Notes: a model not told the origin generated them from the sequence alone. DNA of 64,000 nucleotides from Alloalcanivorax mobilis (GCF_002864685.1 NZ_NMQZ01000023.1:24769-88768); one strand, 5' to 3'; positions 34,060 through 42,358 are shown, counted from the stretch's first letter. Translations and numbers: made by a program.

Positions 34060-35244
34060 TCAGGCGTGCTGATACAGCGTCACCACGCAGGCCCCGCCCA
34101 GGCCCAGGTTGTGTTGCAGAGCCACCCGCGCACCGTCCACCTGGCGATCCTTGGCGTGTCCGCGCAATTGCCAGACCAGCTCGGTGCACTGCGCCAGGCC
34201 GGTGGCGCCCAGCGGGTGGCCTTTGGAAAGCAAACCGCCGGAGGGGTTGGTCACCACCTTGCCGCCATAGGTGTTGTCACCATCCAGGATAAAGCGCTCG
34301 GCGGTGCCGGCGCCGGTCAGGCCCAGCCCTTCGTAGGTGATCAACTCGTTGGCGGTGAAGCAGTCATGCAACTCCACCACGTCAACCTCGGCCGGGCCGA
34401 CTCCGGCTTGTTCGTAGACCTGGCGGGCGGCGTCCACGGTCATGTCGTAACCGACCACCTTACGCATATCGCCGGATTCAAAGGTACTCGGTGTGTCCGT
34501 CGTCATGGCCTGAGCGGCAATGTAGACGCCGTTGTCCAGCCCGGCACTCTTGGCGAACGCCTGCGAGCACACCACCACCGCCGCCGCGCCGCAGGTCGGC
34601 GGACAACATTGCAATCGGGTCAGCGGGTCGAAGATCATCGGCGCCGCCATCACCTCTTCCACGCTCACTGGCTTGCGAAATACCGCGAACGGATTGCGTG
34701 CCGCATGTTGACGTGCCTTTACGGAAATGTGCGCGAACGTCTCGGCATTGGCACCGAACTCGCGCATGTAGTCACGGCCGGCGCCGGCAAAGAACTGCGC
34801 CGCTCGGGGCGCCGAAGGGTCATAGCCCTGGGCCCGCTCCATCGCCTCGACCAGGCCGGCCACCGCCGGGCGGCGGTCCTCGAAGGGGCTTTTCAGGGCA
34901 CCCGGGTTCATTTGCTCGAACCCCACCGCCAGGGCGCAGTCCACCGCGCCGCTGGCCACCGCTTGGCGGGCCAGGAACAAAGCCGATGAGCCGCTTGAGC
35001 AGTTGTTGTTCAGATTAACGATGGGAATGCCCGACAGCCCAACCTCATAGAGCGCCGCCTGGCCGCAGGTGGAGTCGCCGTAGACATAGCTGGCGTAAGC
35101 CTGTTGCACATGGCGGTAATCGATGCCCGCGTCTTGCAGCGCCAACCGGGCGGCCTGGGCGCCCATCACGTGATAGGACTCGCTGGCACCGGGTTTGCTA
35201 AAGGGAATCATCCCCACGCCGGCCAGATACACCTTGCTGCTCAT
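34060..35244 (-). CDS. SCP2-type thiolase
   Basis: A 394-residue thiolase of the sterol-carrier-protein-x/lipid-transfer class. The nucleophilic Cys is present (NNNCSSGSSALFLARQA), as are the His of LLSKGHPLGATGLAQ and the C-terminal Cys in GLGGACVVTLY. It cleaves a 3-ketoacyl-CoA, often a branched one, with CoA. I use ATG 35244, seven bases after GGGAG; an ATG two codons upstream is too close to that site. It is the first gene of the eleven-gene leftward operon. Confidence 0.93.
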   Translation of the reverse strand: MSSKVYLAGVGMIPFSKPGASESYHVMGAQAARLALQDAGIDYRHVQQAYASYVYGDSTCGQAALYEVGLSGIPIVNLNNNCSSGSSALFLARQAVASGAVDCALAVGFEQMNPGALKSPFEDRRPAVAGLVEAMERAQGYDPSAPRAAQFFAGAGRDYMREFGANAETFAHISVKARQHAARNPFAVFRKPVSVEEVMAAPMIFDPLTRLQCCPPTCGAAAVVVCSQAFAKSAGLDNGVYIAAQAMTTDTPSTFESGDMRKVVGYDMTVDAARQVYEQAGVGPAEVDVVELHDCFTANELITYEGLGLTGAGTAERFILDGDNTYGGKVVTNPSGGLLSKGHPLGATGLAQCTELVWQLRGHAKDRQVDGARVALQHNLGLGGACVVTLYQHA

Positions 35245-35276
35245 TGTCATTCTCCCGTTGGCGCTAGCACGGCGCG

Positions 35277-35300
35277 CCGTGATCAATTGCACCCGTGATC
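35277..35300. promoter_or_regulatory. Direct-repeat candidate operator upstream of the thiolase operon
   Basis: CCGTGATC occurs at 35277-35284 and 35293-35300, same orientation, 16 bases apart, inside the 167-base gap between the AraC gene and the thiolase operon. Direct repeats are how AraC-family proteins usually bind, and an AraC gene is adjacent. Not verified by any footprint-like data. Confidence 0.35.
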
Positions 35301-35373
35301 GATGCTGCTTGACCACAAGCATCGCCGCTGCCAGCGCGCTCACCAATGGCAGGGCGCACCAATTCCATTGGCG

Positions 35374-35408
35374 AAAAAAAACAGAAACCCGCGCGTGCCC
35401 CCGCGCGG
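35374..35408 (-). terminator. Terminator after the araC-type gene
   Basis: Minus strand CCGCGCG pairs with CGCGCGG (loop of six) and is followed by GTTTCTG and eight T residues. It lies directly after the regulator's stop codon and separates the TctB-TctA-AraC unit from the thiolase operon. Confidence 0.7.
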
Positions 35409-35411
35409 ATG

Positions 35412-36470
35412 TCAGTTTTGGCCAGCCCGCGGGCGTGCCAGCGCGCGCCGCAGGCGGGTGTAGCGGTATTCCCCGGGCGGCAGACCCGTCCACTTTTTGA
35501 AAGCCCGGTGAAACGTGCTCAGTTCCGAAAAGCCGACCCGTATCGCCACGTCCTGTAACGAGAGATCCGCGCGCGCCAGATACTCGATCGCCGCATCGCA
35601 ACGCAGGCTGTCTTTGAGCCCCTGGTAACACTGCCCTTCGTCGCGCAGGCGACGGCGCAGGGTTTGCGGGGTCATGCCCAGCACTTCCCCAACCTCATCA
35701 AGGGTCGGCAGCCCATCGCTGAGGTGGCGCCTTAGCAAGCGCCGAATGCGCTCCGAACAGGACGTTTCATCGCGATACTTGACCAGCAGGTTGGCCGGCG
35801 CCTGGCGGAAGAACTCGCGGATGCTGAGGGGATTCTGGACCACCGGCAGATCCAGCCAGCGGGCTTCGAAAGAGAAACCAAAGTTTGGCTGGTTGTAGTG
35901 AATCGGTGCCTGAAAGATCAGGTTGGAATTGACACTTTGCCGTTCCGCTTCCTGGTAATTAACACGCAGCAGCGGCACCCGGCGCGCCACCAGCCAGGAC
36001 GCCAGCCCCCAACTGAAGAAGGTAAAAATACGCCGGGCGTAGGAGTGGCACTCACCTTCGGCGCCGTCACTGACCGACACGGTGGCCAGATTACCGTTCA
36101 CCGACAGCCGCGCGGTGAAATCGCGAAGGATCAAATGATAGAACGCAAAGCCCTTACGCAATGCCTGGCCCAGGGTTTCGCACAGAATCAGTTCACGGCA
36201 CAGGTGAGCGAAGGTGCCCGGCCGCACCGGGTGGCTGCACAGGCCGAAGAATTCATCCCGCATGGTGCGGCTTAGCAGTGACAACAGCCGCGCATACTGA
36301 TCCTGTGCCACCCGCGAGCGTGACGATTGCAGCAGCAGCGGCGGAATCCCGGAGCGTTTCAACAGCGCCCCGGTGTCCACGCCTTGCCGGCGCGCGCCCT
36401 CGAGAATGCAGTTCACGTGGAAAATCGAAATGGTATGCCGGGTCATGACCGGCGCCGTGCTGTCCAGCAT
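35412..36470 (-). CDS. AraC-family transcriptional regulator
   Basis: A 352-residue regulator. The N-terminal two thirds form an arabinose_bd/OruR-type ligand domain, and the C-terminal part holds the two AraC helix-turn-helix motifs (LDEVGEVLGMTPQTLRRRL at about 270 and LSLQDVAIRVGFSELSTFHR at about 315, followed by FKKWTGLPPGEYR). The ATG at 36470 is taken. It is encoded 25 bases after tctA and probably cotranscribed with the transporter, so its ligand may be the imported acid or its CoA ester (inference). Confidence 0.93.
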   Translation of the reverse strand: MLDSTAPVMTRHTISIFHVNCILEGARRQGVDTGALLKRSGIPPLLLQSSRSRVAQDQYARLLSLLSRTMRDEFFGLCSHPVRPGTFAHLCRELILCETLGQALRKGFAFYHLILRDFTARLSVNGNLATVSVSDGAEGECHSYARRIFTFFSWGLASWLVARRVPLLRVNYQEAERQSVNSNLIFQAPIHYNQPNFGFSFEARWLDLPVVQNPLSIREFFRQAPANLLVKYRDETSCSERIRRLLRRHLSDGLPTLDEVGEVLGMTPQTLRRRLRDEGQCYQGLKDSLRCDAAIEYLARADLSLQDVAIRVGFSELSTFHRAFKKWTGLPPGEYRYTRLRRALARPRAGQN

Positions 36471-36495
36471 TTCGATGTCCTCCCCTGAGTTGCGC

Positions 36496-38007
36496 TCAGC
36501 CCGGCACCGCCGCGCGTCGCCGTTTAATCAGCACTTTCACCAGCGGGCGTAACGCCAACAGCAGCATCAAGGCGCTGGCAACCAGCAAGGTCGCGCTCAC
36601 CGGCCGTTCCATGAAAGCCCAGAAATCGCCCCGTGAAAGCAGCAGCGCCCGGCGCAGGTACTCTTCCATGCCCGGCCCGAGCACGAAGCCAAGCAACAAC
36701 GGCGCCGCCGGATAACGAAACGCCTGGAGCACGTAACCAACCAGGCCAAAGAACAGCGCCACGTAAATGTCGAATACATTGTTGCGGGCGCTGTACACAC
36801 CCACGCAAACGAACACCAGAATCATCGGGTAAAGGATGTGATAGGGAATCGACAACATGCGCACCCACAACCCGATCAACGGAATATTGAGCACCAGCAA
36901 CAGAAGGTTGCCGACCCAGAAGCTCATGACCAGGCCCCAGAACATGTCCGGGTACTCGACCAGGAAGCGGGGGCCGGGCACGATGCCGTGCAGCATCATC
37001 GCGCCCAGCATCAGTGCCATCACGGCGTCACCGGGAATGCCCAGGGTCAGGGTGGGAATAAACCCGGACTGGGTAGCCGCATTGTTGGCCGCCTCCGGCG
37101 CGACGATGCCCTCGACCGCGCCGTTGCCAAATCGCTGCGGCTCGCGCGACAGCTTTTTTTCCACGATGTAGGACATGAACGAAGACAGCGTGGCGCCGAC
37201 GCCGGGCAGCACGCCGATGGAGGTGCCCAGTACCGAACCTCGCGCGGCCGGTTTCCAGACCCGGTTCCAATCGTCGCGCTCCGGCATCATCGAGCGCAGC
37301 GTCACCGGGTTGGCGGCCTGATCGTCGCGCTTGCGGCCCACGTTGGCGAGAATCTCGCCAATGCCAAACAAACCCATGGCGATGGCAACCAGATTGACGC
37401 CATCGGAAAGCCCGGAAAGGCCGAAGGTAAAGCGATACTGCCCGGAGGTGACATCGGTGCCGATCATGCCGATCGCCACCCCGGCGATGACCATGGCGAT
37501 GCCTTTCATCGGTGAGCCGCTGGACAACGACGACGACGCCACCAGCCCCATCAACATGATCGCGAAGTATTCGTAGGAACTGAATTGCACCGCGAACGCC
37601 GCCACCACCGGCGCGAACCCCATCACCACCACAATGGCGAAGGAACTGCCGATGAACGACGCGATCGCGGTCAGGAACAGCGCCACCCCGGCGCGGCCGT
37701 TGCGGGCCATGGGGAAACCATCCAGGCAGGTCACCGCCGAGGTAATGCTGCCCGGCAGGTTGAGCAGAATGGCGGCGGTGGAGCCGCCGTACATGGTGCC
37801 GTAGAAAATCCCCGCCAGCATGATCAACGCCGAAGTGGGATCAAAATGGTGGGTGATCGGCAACGCCAGGGAGATCGCCGCCAAGGCGCCAATGCCAGGC
37901 AACACGCCAACGAACGTGCCGATGGTGACCCCCACGAAACAGAACAGCAGGGTGCGAAAGCTGAGCGCGGTTTCCAGTCCCAGCGCGATATTATCAAGCA
38001 GTTCCAC
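36496..38007 (-). CDS. tctA: Tripartite tricarboxylate transporter large membrane subunit
   Basis: A 503-residue protein with about 11-12 membrane helices. TctA signatures include GTFVGVLPGIGALAAISLAL near the N-terminus, MYGGSTAAILLNLPGS and TCLDGFPMARNGRAGVAL; a second GVLPGVGATLSSFMSYIVEK shows the internal repeat. It is the channel subunit that uses the proton or sodium gradient to import a carboxylate delivered by TctC. tctB is five bases upstream. Confidence 0.95.
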   Translation of the reverse strand: MELLDNIALGLETALSFRTLLFCFVGVTIGTFVGVLPGIGALAAISLALPITHHFDPTSALIMLAGIFYGTMYGGSTAAILLNLPGSITSAVTCLDGFPMARNGRAGVALFLTAIASFIGSSFAIVVVMGFAPVVAAFAVQFSSYEYFAIMLMGLVASSSLSSGSPMKGIAMVIAGVAIGMIGTDVTSGQYRFTFGLSGLSDGVNLVAIAMGLFGIGEILANVGRKRDDQAANPVTLRSMMPERDDWNRVWKPAARGSVLGTSIGVLPGVGATLSSFMSYIVEKKLSREPQRFGNGAVEGIVAPEAANNAATQSGFIPTLTLGIPGDAVMALMLGAMMLHGIVPGPRFLVEYPDMFWGLVMSFWVGNLLLLVLNIPLIGLWVRMLSIPYHILYPMILVFVCVGVYSARNNVFDIYVALFFGLVGYVLQAFRYPAAPLLLGFVLGPGMEEYLRRALLLSRGDFWAFMERPVSATLLVASALMLLLALRPLVKVLIKRRRAAVPG

Positions 38008-38012
38008 GATGC

Positions 38013-38522
38013 TTACCCCTTGAACGCGGCGAGAGGAATGCCCAGCGCGGTGATGAACAACAGCACGCTCACCACCGACATGACCAAGGCGATCGCGCCG
38101 ATCGCCAGCGGGCCCAGGGTGCGATCACCCAGCGCGCTGAGGATCACCAGAGCGATCACCGCCGGCACCATGCCCAGGCGCTCGATCAGAAAGGCGAAAC
38201 AGAGAATCCCCAACGAGACCATGGTGAAAGGCCGCCACGGCAGCGGCGGCGCTGGATTGCGCGAGCGCAGCACCTCCACCAGCAACGCCACCGCCACCGC
38301 GCACAACAAGCCCCCCAGCACCAGCGGAAAATAGCCGGGGCCCATGCGTCTCAGGGAACCGATGGAGTAGCCGCTGGCGATGGCGATCAAAGCGCCGCCG
38401 AGCAGGAAGAAACACACCGCGACAACGATTTCGCCGCGATTCAGCGATGCCGTGACCGGCGTTTGCCGCGGCGGCGCGGAGGCGGCGCCGTTCGCGCCAG
38501 AGGATGGATGCGGGGAGGACAT
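38013..38522 (-). CDS. tctB: Tripartite tricarboxylate transporter small membrane subunit
   Basis: A 169-residue protein with a polar, disordered N-terminus (about 35 residues, SSPHPSSGANGAASAPP) and four membrane helices, with the typical RRMGPGYFPLVLGGLL block after the first. This is the TctB plan. Start at ATG 38522 with AGGAG seven bases upstream. Cotranscribed with tctA. Confidence 0.9.
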   Translation of the reverse strand: MSSPHPSSGANGAASAPPRQTPVTASLNRGEIVVAVCFFLLGGALIAIASGYSIGSLRRMGPGYFPLVLGGLLCAVAVALLVEVLRSRNPAPPLPWRPFTMVSLGILCFAFLIERLGMVPAVIALVILSALGDRTLGPLAIGAIALVMSVVSVLLFITALGIPLAAFKG

Positions 38523-38640
38523 CTCCGATCTCCTGTTGTTGTTATGTTCCCGGTTGAACCGGCGGTGGTACCCAGAGTGTCGGCGCGCCGCCACCCCGCC
38601 AATGGCAAGACACCTCAAAGCACATGGCGGAAACGACCAG

Positions 38641-38693
38641 AAAAGCGCCGCACCGCCACCATTTTTGTCAGATTTCGCCAGGGTGGCGGTGCG
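38641..38693 (-). terminator. Large inverted repeat, possible terminator of the thiolase-like operon
   Basis: CGCACCGCCACC (38649-38660) and its exact complement (38682-38693) are separated by a 21-base loop. On the minus strand the hairpin directly follows the stop codon at 38700 and is followed by GCGCTTTT. The loop is long for an intrinsic terminator, so another role is possible. Confidence 0.5.
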
Positions 38694-38699
38694 CCATGA

Positions 38700-39881
38700 C
38701 TACAGCGCGGCGGCGCTGCCCAGAATCGCCGTGGACTGGCTGGACAAGGTGCCGCCGTTGCCCTGCACGATGGCGGTGTCGGCCTGCCCAGCCTGACGCT
38801 CTCCGCCTTCACCGCGCAACTGGCGCACCGCCTCGATGGTGGCGAAGATGCCGTACATGCCCGGGTGTCCCCAGGAGAGACCGCCACCATTGGTGTTCAC
38901 CGGCAGCGAGCCGCCCGGCGCGATGTGGCCATCCTCGACGAAAGCGCCGCCCTCGCCCTTGGCGCAAAAGCCCAGGTCTTCCAGGAACAGAATGGTGTTG
39001 ATGGTGAAGGCGTCGTAGAGCTCGGCGATGTGCATGTCTTTGGCCGTCATGCCGGCCATCTGGTAGGCCGCGGCGCCGGATTGTTTGGCCGCCGTGACGG
39101 TGAGGTCCGGCATCGAGGAAATCTGCCGGTGCCACACGGCGGTGCCGCTGCCCAGCACGTACACCGGCGGCTTGGGCAGGTCGCGGGCACGCTCCGCGCG
39201 CACCAGCACATAGGCGCCACCGCCGTCGGTGACCAGGCAGGAATCGCGCACCGTCAGCGGATCGGACACCATCCGCGAACTGAGCACCTGCTCCACGCTG
39301 AGCGGGTCGCGCATAAACGCATCCGGATTGCGTTGCGCCCATTGGCGCGCCGCCACCGCCACCGCCGCCAATTGCTCGCGGGTGGTGCCGAACTCATGCA
39401 TATGCCGGGACGCCGCCAGCGCGTAGGCGGACAACGGCATCATCGGCTGATACGGGTGCTCATAGGGCTGCGGGTCCATGCGCCGGCGCGCCGCCGCCAC
39501 TTCCTTGCGGTTCAGGGTCGAGGTGCGCTGGGCGCTGCCATAGCAGACCAGCACCGCGTCGCATTGGCCGCTTTCCAGGGCCAGCATCGCTGGCATCAGG
39601 TGCGCCACGAAACTGGAACCGCCGATCATGGTGCCGTCGATAAAACGGGCATTGATACCCAGATTCTCGACCACTTCCATGGGCCACATGGTGGCCAGCA
39701 CGCTGGCCGTGCACACCCCATCGATGTCCTTCATGGTCAAACCGGCGTCCGCCACCGCGCGTCGCGCGGCGTTGGCGAGCAGGTCCATGTCGCTGTAACC
39801 GGGCGCTTCACCGCAACCGAAGGTGGCGACGCCGGCAATCGCGGTTTTGCCGCGCAGATGGCGCAAGCTTGAATCTGTCAT
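38700..39881 (-). CDS. Thiolase-fold protein lacking the nucleophilic Cys
   Basis: A 393-residue thiolase-superfamily protein. At the place of the active-site Cys it reads TMIGGSSFVAHLMPAM (Ser/Gly), and the C-terminal Cys is also missing (GNGGTLSSQS), while a GHPGMYG block with His remains. It therefore should not act as a thiolase. Its start overlaps the stop of a DUF35 gene (ATGA). This combination is known from Ltp2-ChsH2, where a thiolase-like protein and a DUF35 domain form a retro-aldolase that cuts branched 3-hydroxyacyl-CoA; that role is inferred here. Confidence 0.85.
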   Translation of the reverse strand: MTDSSLRHLRGKTAIAGVATFGCGEAPGYSDMDLLANAARRAVADAGLTMKDIDGVCTASVLATMWPMEVVENLGINARFIDGTMIGGSSFVAHLMPAMLALESGQCDAVLVCYGSAQRTSTLNRKEVAAARRRMDPQPYEHPYQPMMPLSAYALAASRHMHEFGTTREQLAAVAVAARQWAQRNPDAFMRDPLSVEQVLSSRMVSDPLTVRDSCLVTDGGGAYVLVRAERARDLPKPPVYVLGSGTAVWHRQISSMPDLTVTAAKQSGAAAYQMAGMTAKDMHIAELYDAFTINTILFLEDLGFCAKGEGGAFVEDGHIAPGGSLPVNTNGGGLSWGHPGMYGIFATIEAVRQLRGEGGERQAGQADTAIVQGNGGTLSSQSTAILGSAAAL

Positions 39882-40294
39882 TGGGCACTTCCTTTTTCCG
39901 TTTCTTGCGCATCGAACAGCAACAGGCCCTGGCCATCGCTGACCGCCACCCGCGCCCGCACCGCCATGCCGATGGCCACGGCCTGCGGCTCAATGCCTTC
40001 CACCCGGCTCATCAAACGCGGGCCTTCCTCAAGGTCAATCAATGCCACGTTGTAATCGCCACCGGCCTCGGCCCTGCGACGCACCGTGGTGGTGGCGTAC
40101 ACCTGGCCACGCCCGCTCGGCGCGAACCATTCCACCTCGCCGGAACCGCAGGCCGGGCACAGTTCCCGGGGATAGAAAAACGCCGTCTCACAGCGCCGGC
40201 AGCGCTGTATTTGAAAATCGCCTTCGGCAAGCCGGGCGGCGTACATCACCGCCGCCGCGCCTTCCGGTTTCACCTTGTTGTCGTCAGTACTCAT
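39878..40294 (-). CDS. DUF35 OB-fold protein with zinc ribbon
   Basis: A 138-residue protein with an N-terminal rubredoxin-like zinc ribbon (CRRCETAFFYPRELCPACGS, about residues 32-51) and an OB-fold (GRGQVYATTTVRR ... NVALIDLEEGPRLMSRVEG). DUF35 proteins are obligate partners of thiolase-fold enzymes; the partner is surely the overlapping downstream gene. The zinc ribbon keeps all four Cys. Confidence 0.92.
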   Translation of the reverse strand: MSTDDNKVKPEGAAAVMYAARLAEGDFQIQRCRRCETAFFYPRELCPACGSGEVEWFAPSGRGQVYATTTVRRRAEAGGDYNVALIDLEEGPRLMSRVEGIEPQAVAIGMAVRARVAVSDGQGLLLFDAQETEKGSAQ

Positions 40295-40332
40295 GTTGGT
40301 TCCTCACCATTGTGACCGTCGCCCCGCGCTCG

Positions 40333-41250
40333 TCAGACCGGGTCCCAGCTGAACACGTCCGCGGAACGGTCCAGATCATGGAAGCTGGCGCGCAGCGCCG
40401 GCAGCGCATGGGAGAGCACGGTTTGCGGGGTCCAGCCATCGCCGTTGTGCACCGAGCGCACCGGGCGCGGCTGGCTGATCAGGAAAATTTCGTTGTTGCG
40501 CACCGCGAAAATCTGCCCGGTCACGTCCGCTTCATCACCGAGCAGAGTCACCGCCAGCGGCGCGATCTTGGCCGGGGTCATCTGCTTGAAGCGCTCCACG
40601 CGCTGCTTCTCCGCCTCGGTTTCCGCCGGCACCGAACCGGTCATGCGGCTCCAGGCGAACGGCGCGATGCAATTGGAACGAACATTGAAGCGTTGCATGT
40701 CCAGGGCAATCGATTTGGACAACGCCACCACCCCCAGTTTGGCGGCGGAATAGTTGGCCTGACCCAGATTGCCAATCAGCCCGGAGGTGGACGTCATGTG
40801 CACGAAGGCGCCGGATTCCTGCGCCTTGAAATGGGGCGCGGCGGCACGGCTCATGTGATAAGCGCCGTACAGATGCACGCGGATCACCGCGTCCCATTCC
40901 TGCTCGCTCATTTTGTGAAAAAAACGGTCGCGCAGAATGCCCGCGTTGTTGACCACGCCATCAATGCGGCCGAAATGATCCAGCGCGGTTTCGATAATGG
41001 CATTGGCGGTCTTGCCTTCGGCCACGCTGTCGGTGCTGGCCACCGCTTCGCCACCGGCGTCGCGGATCTCCTTGACCACCTGCTGGGCCGGACCGTCGTC
41101 CAGGCCATCGCCACTCAAGGACGCGCCGATGTCGTTGACCACCACCCTGGCGCCCTGCGCGGCCATTGCCAGCGCGATGTCGCGACCGATGCCGCCGCCG
41201 GCGCCGGTGACCACCACCGCCTTGCCTTCCAGCATAGAGTTGTCCGCCAT
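40333..41250 (-). CDS. Short-chain dehydrogenase, MFE-2-like
   Basis: A 305-residue SDR with NAD loop VVTGAGGGIGRDIALAMA, the long insert NDIGASLSGDGLDDGPAQQVV, NNAGILRDRFFHKMSEQEW, Ser in MTSTSGLIG and YSAAKLG (YxxxK). The insert and RDRFFHKM are features of the hydroxyacyl-CoA dehydrogenase part of multifunctional enzyme 2. Start at ATG 41250 with GGGAG upstream; the open frame continues into the promoter region but is not coding. First gene of the leftward SDR-DUF35-thiolase-like operon, divergent from the itaconate-type operon. Confidence 0.92.
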   Translation of the reverse strand: MADNSMLEGKAVVVTGAGGGIGRDIALAMAAQGARVVVNDIGASLSGDGLDDGPAQQVVKEIRDAGGEAVASTDSVAEGKTANAIIETALDHFGRIDGVVNNAGILRDRFFHKMSEQEWDAVIRVHLYGAYHMSRAAAPHFKAQESGAFVHMTSTSGLIGNLGQANYSAAKLGVVALSKSIALDMQRFNVRSNCIAPFAWSRMTGSVPAETEAEKQRVERFKQMTPAKIAPLAVTLLGDEADVTGQIFAVRNNEIFLISQPRPVRSVHNGDGWTPQTVLSHALPALRASFHDLDRSADVFSWDPV

Positions 41251-41373
41251 GTTCCGCTCCCGTTCGGGGCCCCTGGGGGCCGTGAGTAAGAAAGCCTGCT
41301 CAGCGCACACGCGGAGAAAAACACCTGACCGTGAATGCGCTGGGCGCGTTGGGCTTTTCCCGTTGCCGCTTTG

Positions 41374-41395
41374 TGTATACTGTATACGGTATACC
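41374..41395. promoter_or_regulatory. GTATAC operator in the divergent catabolic promoter
   Basis: TGTATACTGTATACG (41374-41388) repeats the 13-base palindrome core found in front of gntR and is followed at once by GGTATACC, giving three GTATAC half-sites in 21 bases. It lies about 125 bases upstream of the leftward SDR start and about 95 bases upstream of the rightward hydratase start, so one bound regulator could control both operons. Confidence 0.8.
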
Positions 41396-41488
41396 AAAAT
41401 TCCGGAACTGCCTAGCGCGTGACCACGGAGTCCGCCAACGCCGGCGATTCCCGGTAACCCGATCAGGAATCCGATAAGGAAGACAACC

Positions 41489-42358
41489 ATGCTTTCAGAG
41501 CAACCAGAGCAGCCGCAAAACTGGCTGGGCCATGAAGAACGCGTGGAAGAGCGGCTCGACCCCGGCGCCGTGGCGCGGGTCGCCGCCACCCTGGGCAGCG
41601 CGCCACCGGCGCCCGGCGCGGCACTGCCCTGGCTGTGGCACTGGGCGTTCTTTCAGCCCGCCCCGGCGGCGGATCAGCTGGGCGCGGATGGCCACGCCTT
41701 CACCGGGGGTTTTCTGCCGCCGATGCCCGGCCTGCAACGGATGTGGGCCGGCGGGCGGCTAACGTTCCGCCATCCTCTGATTGTCGGCGAGCCGGCGGTT
41801 CGGCGCAGCGTGATCCGCCATATCGAACGCAAGGAAGGCCGCCAGGCCGGCGCCATGACCTTTGTCACCGTGGACCATCATTACCAACAGCACGGCCGCG
41901 AGGCGATCCATGAACAACAGGATCTGGTCTATCGACAACCGCGCCCGCTGCAGGCCCGGCCCGGTGAACCCTTGCCGGCATTGGACTGGCGGCAGGAGAT
42001 CACCCCGCACCCGACCTTGTTGTTTCGCTATTCAGCGGTGACATTCAACGGCCATCGCATCCATTACGACTGGCCTTACGCCACCGAAGAAGAAGGTTAC
42101 GCGGGCCTGGTGGTGCACGGGCCACTGATCGCCACCCTGGTGATGAACGCCTTTCTCGATGCGCATCCGCACGCCACCCCCACCGCCATGAGCTTCCGGG
42201 GCCTGCGCCCATTGCTGTGCCCCGGCCGGTTCGTGGCCGGCGGCGTACAGGATGGCGCCGGCCGCGCCCGCGTTTTCGCCGGCGACCAGGATGGCCAGTC
42301 CCAGGCCGGCACCATCGAATATCACACCCGCGATCACCAGCAAGAGGCCCACCGATGA
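41489..42358 (+). CDS. Itaconyl-CoA/mesaconyl-CoA hydratase-like protein
   Basis: A 289-residue double-hotdog protein of the HTD2/mesaconyl-C4-CoA hydratase family: an N-terminal FAS1-like dehydratase domain and a C-terminal MaoC-type domain with the diagnostic RYSAVTFNGHRIHYD and EGYAGLVVHGPLIATLVM. Relatives hydrate unsaturated C5-dicarboxylyl-CoA; in the itaconate pathway Ich makes (S)-citramalyl-CoA. ATG 41489 has AAGGA eight bases upstream. It is followed by MmgE/PrpD, ACAD, CaiB and CitE genes with start/stop overlaps at most joints, the content of the Pseudomonas itaconate operon. Specificity for itaconyl-CoA is inferred from this context. Confidence 0.85.
   Translation: MLSEQPEQPQNWLGHEERVEERLDPGAVARVAATLGSAPPAPGAALPWLWHWAFFQPAPAADQLGADGHAFTGGFLPPMPGLQRMWAGGRLTFRHPLIVGEPAVRRSVIRHIERKEGRQAGAMTFVTVDHHYQQHGREAIHEQQDLVYRQPRPLQARPGEPLPALDWRQEITPHPTLLFRYSAVTFNGHRIHYDWPYATEEEGYAGLVVHGPLIATLVMNAFLDAHPHATPTAMSFRGLRPLLCPGRFVAGGVQDGAGRARVFAGDQDGQSQAGTIEYHTRDHQQEAHR

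Noticed and set aside
38700..39881. Ordinary acetyl-CoA acetyltransferase
   Set aside because: Both catalytic Cys positions are replaced, so normal thiolase chemistry is unlikely.
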